A model generated the notes under the pieces. The model made no database searches, had not been told where the DNA came from, and was given only the letters and a program-made list of their open reading frames with translations. A stretch of DNA of 9,669 nt from Bacteroidota bacterium (GTDB lineage Bacteria; Bacteroidota; Bacteroidia; Bacteroidales; Paludibacteraceae), in NCBI GenBank assembly GCA_017860335.1, contig JAFNAU010000052.1, forward strand, positions 1-9,669. Reading direction: 5' to 3'. The translations under genes and the position numbers were made by a program. Position 1 is the first letter of the stretch, and each line of letters opens with the position of its first letter. Shown here piece by piece: positions 1 to 5,433 of this stretch.

Positions 1-30
1 TTTGCTCCCTCGTAAGTAATTGAAATAATG

Positions 31-1140
31 CTATTTATCAGAGTTTAAGCGTTTTCCTCTGTGAATTTTAATGCTATATTTTGTGGATTCAGAACTTGTG
101 TTTTCGTTGTTTTTAACCTTTAGTATACGTGATTTAACACCCTGTAATGCGTTTTCTTTGTTTATCAAACCAAGATTGCCATCGTAATTGCCCGATATAG
201 TGTTGCCGAGTTCATCAATGAATGTGTAATTGAGTTTATAATTTGAGCCTGTACCTTTCGTTACAGTCATCGAACCACCGGTTATGGGGAAAGCATCGGC
301 TGTATAGTACCAAGTGCCCAGATCTTCGGTTCCATTGTTGAAGCCATCGATTACAGTCTGATTTTGAATTGTGTTGATTTTTACAGGATATGTTCCGTTA
401 GGCAATGATGTGGTGTATGATGTGGGGGTATATACTTCAATTCTCATCAGGTCGCCGCTACCGCTCATATTTGTCATGTTGATATTCTGATCAGCCAGCC
501 AGATGGTGTAAATATTCAAGCCTACATTATCAATATCGCCCCAGTACCAGAGTTGCCCTTTTGTAAGGGTTTCAGGATAGGGAGTTACAAGGTCGGTGGT
601 TGGGATATTTCCGCTGAATGAGAACTCGTAAAATTCATTATCACTGGTAGTAACCTGTCCATTGATGCTGTAATTGCCCATTTTATTGACAATGATACTA
701 CCGCTTGACAAAAACAGGTAATCTGTAATTGAGCCATTTTTTACGATTGCAAAATAACTTCCGGTTGGAACTTCTTCATTATTGTTGTTCACGCCCATTT
801 TTCCTCTCTGAAAGCTGTATTCGATATTTTCGTTCGAATTCTCGTTGTTCACGTTATACGTACCGGCAGGTATGCTGGTGGCATTGGAATTTGTATTCAA
901 GTCCAGAAACAGAAATGATCCGCTACCAGTGATGTATCCTTCAGCGTCAGTCCCTAAATTCTCATCAAAAAAATAAGCTTCAATGGCATTGACATTGTTG
1001 CGATAAATGTTTCCCAGGTAATTGGCTTCAGCCCGGGTGAAGTTGAACTTGTTGTTTTCTACCTCGGGCTTTTTTTCGCAGGCTGAGAATGCTGCTGCAA
1101 CACTCAATAATATTACTGATATTTTTATAAACTGTTTCAT
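31..1140 (-). CDS. Asn-rich lipoprotein with two tandem homologous domains, function unknown
   Basis: I do not recognise a named family. The 369-residue product begins with a Lys-containing n-region and hydrophobic stretch (residues 2-20) ending in FSAC, so a lipoprotein signal peptide with Cys21 as the lipidated residue is likely; Glu-Lys-Lys follows the Cys. The mature part is rich in Asn, Gly, Ser, Thr and aromatic residues, as in beta-sandwich surface proteins. Residues ~36-180 and ~195-323 look like two copies of one unit. Each has an SGSG segment (72-75 as TGSG; 226-229), then a P.GTY element (91-95; 247-251), then a strand pair ending in SG.. (176-178; 316-319). The tail (~325-369) is basic and low in complexity. 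An envelope location, either periplasmic-facing or surface-exposed, is inferred. The rpmE2 terminator lies upstream, so it probably has its own promoter, but I found no convincing one. The whole gene, including the TAG stop, is inside the window. Confidence 0.85.
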   Translation of the reverse strand: MKQFIKISVILLSVAAAFSACEKKPEVENNKFNFTRAEANYLGNIYRNNVNAIEAYFFDENLGTDAEGYITGSGSFLFLDLNTNSNATSIPAGTYNVNNENSNENIEYSFQRGKMGVNNNNEEVPTGSYFAIVKNGSITDYLFLSSGSIIVNKMGNYSINGQVTTSDNEFYEFSFSGNIPTTDLVTPYPETLTKGQLWYWGDIDNVGLNIYTIWLADQNINMTNMSGSGDLMRIEVYTPTSYTTSLPNGTYPVKINTIQNQTVIDGFNNGTEDLGTWYYTADAFPITGGSMTVTKGTGSNYKLNYTFIDELGNTISGNYDGNLGLINKENALQGVKSRILKVKNNENTSSESTKYSIKIHRGKRLNSDK

Positions 1141-1235
1141 GGTTGAATGTTTTAATGGTTTGTATAACTTTTATATTTTCTGAGATTAAATCAAAAATTG
1201 TGCCTGCTTTTGAAAAAAATATTTTTTTGGATCTT

Positions 1236-1266
1236 TAAAAATAAAAAAACCCCGAATTCTCGGGGC
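1236..1266 (-). terminator. Intrinsic terminator of rpmE2
   Basis: Read on the minus strand, CCCCGA (1260-1265) pairs perfectly with TCGGGG (1250-1255) around a GAAT loop, followed by seven Ts and then ATTTTT. It lies about 30 nt after the rpmE2 stop codon. It separates rpmE2 from the lipoprotein gene downstream. Confidence 0.92.
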
Positions 1267-1297
1267 TAAATTATTGATTATCAGCAAAAAGAAAAAA

Positions 1298-1555
1298 TTA
1301 TTTTTTTTCTCCGCGATTGCCGTAACGACTCATGAATTTATCAACACGTCCTGCAGTATCAACCAGTTTCGATTTACCTGTATAGAAAGGATGTGATGAA
1401 CTTGAGATTTCTAACTTTACCAATGGGTAGGTTACTCCGTCAATATCAACAGTTTCTTTTGTGTTTACTGTTGAACGGGAAATAAATGTTTCGCCGTTGG
1501 ACATGTCTCTGAATGCTACAGGGCGATAATTTTCTGGATGAATTCCGCTTTTCAT
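1298..1555 (-). CDS. rpmE2: 50S ribosomal protein L31, type B
   Basis: This is a component of the large ribosomal subunit. The 85-residue protein carries the type B L31 signature throughout: KSGIHPENYRPV at the N-terminus, a central DGVTYPLVKLEISSSSHPF segment, and VDTAGRVDKFMSRYGNR at the C-terminus. It contains no cysteine, so it lacks the CxxC zinc site of type A L31 and is the zinc-independent form. In several bacteria this form replaces the zinc-binding paralogue during zinc limitation; in many Bacteroidota it is, as far as I recall, the usual L31. The ATG at 1553-1555 gives the family-typical start. The leader is AT-rich with no Shine-Dalgarno sequence, as is usual in this phylum. It looks monocistronic, with a promoter at 1595-1625 and a terminator at 1236-1266. 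Confidence 0.96.
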   Translation of the reverse strand: MKSGIHPENYRPVAFRDMSNGETFISRSTVNTKETVDIDGVTYPLVKLEISSSSHPFYTGKSKLVDTAGRVDKFMSRYGNRGEKK

Positions 1556-1594
1556 ATCTTAATTTTTTATTTTATTTCTTTTGATTTTGGCTTG

Positions 1595-1625
1595 CAAAAT
1601 TACAAATAATAATCAAAGTATCAAA
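1595..1625 (-). promoter_or_regulatory. Bacteroidetes-type promoter of rpmE2
   Basis: On the minus strand TTTG (1622-1625) is followed after 19 nt by TAATTTTG (1595-1602), an exact match to the TAnnTTTG -7 box with a good -33 box and standard spacing. Transcription would start near 1590, giving a leader of about 35 nt before rpmE2. A 14-bp perfect palindrome (1627-1640) abuts the -33 box on its upstream side. Confidence 0.75.
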
Positions 1626-1727
1626 TTATTTCCGGAAATATTTATTCAAAAATCATTAAGAAACAACCCGGATATGATGCTTTGTGCTATTAAATAATTG
1701 TATTTCAGTCGAATATCACAGTTTTTA

Positions 1728-2510
1728 TCAGTCGACATATATGTCATCCTTATAATTTACTGTAACCAGAAATAATCCTTTGGCCGGAACCGAACTGCCT
1801 GCGTCACAGCGATTTTTTGCTTCAATAATTTTTCTGAAGTTTTCAATGGCTATTTTTCCTCTTCCAACTTCTATCAATGTACCAACTATTGCACGGACCA
1901 TATTTCGTAAAAAACGGTCTGCTTCGATAGTAAAAATCCATTCCTCACCTCTTTGCTCCCAATGTGCCTGCATAATCTTGCAGTTGTTGGTTTTTGTATC
2001 GGTGTGAAGTTTGCTGAAACTGGTAAAGTCCGTATATTCAAAAAGTGTTTTAGCTGCTTTATTCATCCTTTCGAAATTTAGTGGATGATAAATCCGCATG
2101 GCGAATTCATGGCGAAACACGTCTTTATGTAGCAGAATATGATATTCGTATCTCCGTGAAATGGCATCGAAACGGGCATGGACATCGGGTTTCACTTCCC
2201 GGATATTCCTTACTGATATATCGGAGGGTAAAAAACTGTTCAATTTACTAACCAGATCCATTCCGGCCGGAAAATCTCCTTCGAAATCAAAATGTGCCAC
2301 CATCGGACGTGCATGTACACCGGCATCGGTTCTGCCAGCTGCAACCAGTTCGATTTCGGTTCGCAGTATGGTGCATAAAGCATTGGTCAGTACATGTTGT
2401 ACCGATAATCCATTGGGCTGTATCTGCCAGCCGCAGTAACCGCCTCCGTTGTAGTCGAACCAGATAAAATATCTTCTTTTCACACTGCAAAGATAATGTT
2501 TTGCTTGCAT
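1728..2510 (-). CDS. truA: tRNA pseudouridine(38-40) synthase TruA; true start probably GTG at 2481-2483
   Basis: TruA isomerises uridine to pseudouridine at positions 38-40 of the tRNA anticodon arm. The first ATG gives 260 residues, close to the family length. The catalytic motif AAGRTDAGVHA is at ~58-68, with Asp62 (first-ATG numbering) as the nucleophile. GWQIQPNG (27-34) and MVAHFDFEGD (70-79) are also typical, and DRFLRNMVRAIVGTL lies in the C-terminal half. The first ATG is doubtful. It sits directly after the T-tract of a terminator (2512-2545), a TATCTTTG promoter-like box (2488-2495) falls inside the first codons, and bacterial TruA proteins usually begin just before the RYFI strand. 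GTG codon 10 would give a start reading (M)KRRYFI. I keep the longer coordinates here. No clear terminator follows it before rpmE2. Confidence 0.95.
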   Translation of the reverse strand: MQAKHYLCSVKRRYFIWFDYNGGGYCGWQIQPNGLSVQHVLTNALCTILRTEIELVAAGRTDAGVHARPMVAHFDFEGDFPAGMDLVSKLNSFLPSDISVRNIREVKPDVHARFDAISRRYEYHILLHKDVFRHEFAMRIYHPLNFERMNKAAKTLFEYTDFTSFSKLHTDTKTNNCKIMQAHWEQRGEEWIFTIEADRFLRNMVRAIVGTLIEVGRGKIAIENFRKIIEAKNRCDAGSSVPAKGLFLVTVNYKDDIYVD

Positions 2511-2515
2511 ACAAA
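2488..2515 (-). promoter_or_regulatory. Possible truA promoter overlapping the first-ATG reading frame
   Basis: On the minus strand TATCTTTG (2488-2495) matches TAnnTTTG exactly. A TTTG (2512-2515) lies 16 nt upstream, shorter than the usual spacing, so the -33 assignment is weak. Transcription would begin at about 2482-2485, next to the GTG at 2481-2483, which implies a very short or absent leader. Confidence 0.45.
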
Positions 2516-2545
2516 AAAAGCATTGACTTTTTCGCCAATGCTTTT
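2512..2545 (-). terminator. Intrinsic terminator of the PGLGQ-motif protein gene
   Basis: On the minus strand AAAAGCATTG (2536-2545) pairs with CAATGCTTTT (2516-2525) around a 10-nt loop, and the T-run continues to 2513. It begins about 24 nt after the stop codon of the upstream gene and ends 1-2 nt before the first ATG of truA. Confidence 0.82.
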
Positions 2546-2568
2546 CAAATCAGTTTTAAATAATCCGG

Positions 2569-3438
2569 TTAGAAATTTATCTGTAACGTCATACCTACCG
2601 GACGGTCGGTGATACCGGGATATTTTTTTGTTTCCATATAGGGTTTCAACTGTATATTTACATGATTACTCCTTAAATCCTGCATGTACATGTTATTTAC
2701 CTTGGCAACTTTTACCGCATCAACTATCGACCAAATATAAGTTGCTATCATGGATACACCGCCAACAATAAATAATCCAACCCCTATTTCGCTGTTGTTA
2801 TTGTAATTAGGGGAGGGGTAACTTTCATAATCATAGTAATAATCGCCTTGTGCAATAGCAAGGCCGGATAAGCATACCAGATAGCTGGCGGCATAACCAC
2901 CGAGAAATCCAAATCCGCGACCAACTTCACCACTGAGCATCTGACCAAGCCCGGGGACGAAAAATGATGCTATTCCAGCCACCGAAGGATTGTAAGGGTC
3001 ACCGGCCCGCGGGACATACATGGATGAATTGTAATATAATTTGTTGATTTTATATTTTTGTCCCATTTGTACAGGCTCTGTCCTTCTGTCCCCATACTGA
3101 GGTTCATTGACAAATCTTTCTTCCCTGATTTCAATATGTTTTTTTACAGGAACATCATTGATGAATTCAATATCTTCTGTTGAAGGATTTTCTTCATTCA
3201 CGTTATATTGTTGTACAAATCCATTGTGAAAACGAATTTCGCGGACTTTAAATTTCTCCAAAACATAGTCAGGTCCGTCGGGATTTTCCTGAGCTTTGTA
3301 CTTGATTTCAAGCGTACCAATTTCCGATATTTTTGAGAGAATTTGAGTGCCGTTTTTAAGAACAATCGTATCCTGAGCTTTCAGGCCTGATGTCAAGGCA
3401 AAAAACAATGAAATAATGAAGAACAAATGTTTTTTCAT
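2569..3438 (-). CDS. Secreted or membrane protein with PGLGQ motif (DUF5683-like), function unknown
   Basis: The 289-residue protein has a signal peptide (residues 1-21, cleavage after LKA, before Gln22). A small beta-rich domain (~23-75) follows, with the pattern D.I.LKNG..I..K, NPDGP.Y and VREIRFHNG that recurs in Bacteroidetes envelope proteins. A charged linker (~80-135) leads to a hydrophobic module at ~151-197 containing PSVAGIASFFVPGLGQ (PGLGQ at 162-166). A second hydrophobic segment (~218-237) ends in WSIVDAVKVAK. This PGLGQ...W.I.DA..VA layout resembles DUF5683/TM2-like proteins. The tail (~259-289) is polar and ends in MTLQINF. A Tyr/Asn/Ser-rich loop (~198-216) lies between the hydrophobic segments. 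Location in the cell envelope is inferred; biochemical function is unknown. It lies 80 nt after pheS and is closed by the terminator at 2512-2545. No strong promoter is visible, only an imperfect TA-ATTTG near 3488-3494, so cotranscription with pheS is possible. Confidence 0.85.
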   Translation of the reverse strand: MKKHLFFIISLFFALTSGLKAQDTIVLKNGTQILSKISEIGTLEIKYKAQENPDGPDYVLEKFKVREIRFHNGFVQQYNVNEENPSTEDIEFINDVPVKKHIEIREERFVNEPQYGDRRTEPVQMGQKYKINKLYYNSSMYVPRAGDPYNPSVAGIASFFVPGLGQMLSGEVGRGFGFLGGYAASYLVCLSGLAIAQGDYYYDYESYPSPNYNNNSEIGVGLFIVGGVSMIATYIWSIVDAVKVAKVNNMYMQDLRSNHVNIQLKPYMETKKYPGITDRPVGMTLQINF

Positions 3439-3518
3439 AAGAGACTACTTTAATGATTTATGATTATTTAATGTATGTAAACTCTCAAATTATCGATTTC
3501 TGAAAAGTAACTACACCG

Positions 3519-4538
3519 CTAAAATGCGTTGGTAAATTCTTCCAGGAAACGAACGTCGTTTTCCGAAAACAAGCGAAGATCTTTAACCTGATATTTAAGG
3601 TTGGTGATACGCTCAACCCCCATACCAAAGGCATAACCGGAATAAAACTTCGAATCGATGCCGCAGTTATCCAGTACATTCGGATCAACCATACCACATC
3701 CAAGGATCTCGACCCAGCCGGTATGTTTGCAGAACGCGCAGCCTTCACCTCCACACAAGTTACACGAAATATCCATTTCGGCGCTTGGTTCGGTGAACGG
3801 GAAATAGGAGGGACGCAGACGGATTTTGGTATCCGGCCCGAACATTTCCTTTGCAAAATAGAGCAATGCCTGTTTCAGGTCAGCAAACGAAACATTTTTA
3901 TCAATGTAAAGTCCTTCAACCTGATGAAAAAAACAATGCGCACGGTATGATATGGCTTCGTTGCGGTAAACACGTCCTGGGAAAATCATCCGGATAGGCG
4001 GTTTTTGAGAGGACATCACGTGTGTCTGAACCGATGAAGTATGAGTACGAAGCAAAATATCCGGATTTTTCTCAATGAAAAATGTATCCTGCATATCGCG
4101 GGCAGGGTGTTCGGGTGGAAAATTCAGAGCACCGAACACATTCCAGTCATTTTCAATTTCGGGACCCTCGGCGATGGTAAATCCGATACGCGAAAAAATA
4201 TCTGCGATTTCCTGTTTTACCAGCGAAAGCGGATGCCGGGTACCAAGCTTCAACGGTTCTGCTGTGCGGGTCAGGTCTGTTTTTTGTTCGGTTTTTCCTG
4301 ATGCGGTCAATACTTCTTTCAGGGTGTTGAGTTTCTCTTGTGCATTGTTCTTTAATTCATTCAATAATTGTCCGACTTCACGTTTCTCTTCATTCGGTAC
4401 ATTACGAAAATCATTGAAAAGGTTAGTAATTTCTCCTTTTTTGCTTAAGTATTTGATACGTAAAGCTTCTGCTTCTTCAAGTGTACTTGCTTTGAGAGAA
4501 TTTACCTCTTCCAATAATTGCTGAATTTTTGTTTTCAT
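3519..4538 (-). CDS. pheS: Phenylalanine-tRNA ligase alpha subunit
   Basis: PheS forms the catalytic half of the alpha2-beta2 PheRS, which charges tRNA-Phe in the cytoplasm. The 339 residues match the usual 330-345. The N-terminus (~1-80) is a charged helical segment, the tRNA-binding coiled coil of this family. The class II core follows: HPL...IF near 102-115, AEGPEIEND (123-131), HPARDMQDTFF (144-154), LLRTHTSSVQ (162-171), the motif 2 region GRVYRNE..SYRAHCFFHQVEG (188-209), SYFPFTEPSAEMD (244-256) and motif 3 GYAFGMGVERI (301-311). Cys259, 262, 267 and 270 form a CxxC-x4-CxxC cluster before TGWVEILGCGM, probably a zinc knuckle. The same insertion occurs in Bacillus PheS and is absent from E. 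coli. pheT is not adjacent, so the subunits are encoded apart here. The ATG at 4536-4538 fits the family start. Confidence 0.97.
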   Translation of the reverse strand: MKTKIQQLLEEVNSLKASTLEEAEALRIKYLSKKGEITNLFNDFRNVPNEEKREVGQLLNELKNNAQEKLNTLKEVLTASGKTEQKTDLTRTAEPLKLGTRHPLSLVKQEIADIFSRIGFTIAEGPEIENDWNVFGALNFPPEHPARDMQDTFFIEKNPDILLRTHTSSVQTHVMSSQKPPIRMIFPGRVYRNEAISYRAHCFFHQVEGLYIDKNVSFADLKQALLYFAKEMFGPDTKIRLRPSYFPFTEPSAEMDISCNLCGGEGCAFCKHTGWVEILGCGMVDPNVLDNCGIDSKFYSGYAFGMGVERITNLKYQVKDLRLFSENDVRFLEEFTNAF

Positions 4539-4620
4539 CTGATGTCGTTAAAAATATATAGTTATTATTCGTCTGATAGTTATTGAATTATTATTCAGAG
4601 TATTTCTCCGGAATAATTTA

Positions 4621-4650
4621 CAAAAGTAAGCATTTTTCACTAATCCTAAA
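4621..4650 (-). promoter_or_regulatory. Probable pheS promoter
   Basis: On the minus strand TACTTTTG (4621-4628) is an exact TAnnTTTG -7 box. A one-mismatch -33 box, TTTA (4647-4650), lies 18 nt upstream. The start would be near 4615, about 75 nt before the pheS ATG. Confidence 0.6.
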
Positions 4651-4703
4651 GGTTGAAGTATGAAAATCTATTAATAAAACCGAGTCAATACTGAATTTTT
4701 GAT

Positions 4704-4711
4704 TATATTTG
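4704..4711 (+). promoter_or_regulatory. Probable -7 box for the DUF2461 and branching enzyme operon
   Basis: TATATTTG matches TAnnTTTG exactly and lies 25 nt before the ATG at 4737, giving a leader of about 20 nt. No TTG/TTTG is found at the expected -33 distance, so the promoter is either weak, activator-dependent, or a chance match. Confidence 0.5.
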
Positions 4712-4736
4712 TAACAAAATAATTATGTGAAACAGG

Positions 4737-5405
4737 ATGAAAAATATATTGGATTTTCTTTCAGAACTTAAAGAACATAATGACAGAGCCTGGTTCAACG
4801 AGCATAAAGCCGACTACGGTTTAGCTCGTAGCGATTTTGAGCAAATCTGTAATGCATTAATTCTCAAAATAGGAGTTTTTGACGAAGATATCAAGCATGT
4901 TGATGTTAAAGACTGCATTTTCCGGATTTATCGCGATATTCGATTTTCAAACGATAAAACACCCTACAAAACACATTTTGGAGCTTTTTTAGCCTCTGCC
5001 GGAGGTCGTAAAAGTAATCGAGGTGGTTATTATCTTCATCTTGATCCTGCAGGTAGCTTTTTATCGGTTGGAGTTTGGTGTCCGCCACCTGCGGTATTAA
5101 AAGCCATTCGTCAAAGCATCTATTATAATATTGAAGAGTTTAATGAAATCAGAAGCGATAAGGATTTTATAAGATTATTCAAAAATTCTTTTTACGAAGA
5201 GGATAAGCTTAAAACAGTTCCGCAGGGTTTCTCAAAGGACTTTAAGGATGCAGAGTTGCTTAAATTAAAGCATTTTTTGGTATCGTATGATTTGGATCAA
5301 AATATGCTTTTTTCGGATGATTTCGTGTCTGAAATTGCTTCAATTGCCGAAAAATCATATCCTTTTATCAGATTCCTGAATTATACAGTGGATGAAGTTG
5401 TTTAA
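4737..5405 (+). CDS. DUF2461 domain-containing protein
   Basis: This 222-residue protein fits the DUF2461 (TIGR02453) family over its whole length. It opens with ILDFLSELKEHNDRAWFNEHK at 4-24, the family's N-terminal FL..L..NN...WF..NK pattern. The centre has IFRIYRDIRFSNDKTPYKTH (61-80), the most conserved block. It continues with GGYYLHLDP..SFLSVGVWCPPP (96-117). It has no signal peptide or membrane segment, so it is probably cytoplasmic. The family is widespread in bacteria and fungi and has no settled biochemical role. The gene sits 28 nt upstream of the branching enzyme on the same strand with no terminator between, so the two are probably cotranscribed. Whether the pairing is functional is unknown. 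The ATG at 4737-4739 fits the family's N-terminus. Confidence 0.93.
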   Translation: MKNILDFLSELKEHNDRAWFNEHKADYGLARSDFEQICNALILKIGVFDEDIKHVDVKDCIFRIYRDIRFSNDKTPYKTHFGAFLASAGGRKSNRGGYYLHLDPAGSFLSVGVWCPPPAVLKAIRQSIYYNIEEFNEIRSDKDFIRLFKNSFYEEDKLKTVPQGFSKDFKDAELLKLKHFLVSYDLDQNMLFSDDFVSEIASIAEKSYPFIRFLNYTVDEVV

Positions 5406-5433
5406 TAATGTCTAAAAATATATCACTAAACAT

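Larger units (their letters stand above)
4539..4736. other. Divergent intergenic region between pheS and the DUF2461 gene
   Basis: This 198-bp AT-rich spacer holds back-to-back promoter boxes: TACTTTTG on the minus strand (4621-4628) for pheS and TATATTTG on the plus strand (4704-4711) for the DUF2461 gene. The deduced pheS leader is about 75 nt. It has no T-box elements, no leader ORF rich in Phe codons and no good hairpin. A 9-nt direct repeat, TTATTATTC, occurs at 4562-4570 and 4588-4596, but it is low in complexity and may mean nothing. Confidence 0.6.

Noticed and set aside
1705..1735. Direct repeat TCAGTCGA at 1705-1712 and 1728-1735, after the truA stop
   Set aside because: Only eight bases, not part of an array, and the second copy overlaps the truA stop codon; no sign of an attachment site or mobile element.
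3485..3856. 123-codon minus-strand open frame overlapping the 3' end of pheS
   Set aside because: It is an alternative frame of a clearly conserved pheS segment (motif 3 and Cys cluster), and its translation has no recognisable domain.
4075..4524. 149-codon plus-strand open frame antisense to pheS
   Set aside because: Fully antisense to conserved pheS coding sequence, with a Ser/Cys/Phe-rich composition typical of an antisense frame.
4539..4620. Possible T-box or peptide attenuator in the pheS leader
   Set aside because: The deduced leader is only about 75 nt, with no ATG-started leader peptide, no Phe codon run, no T-box bulge sequence and no terminator hairpin.
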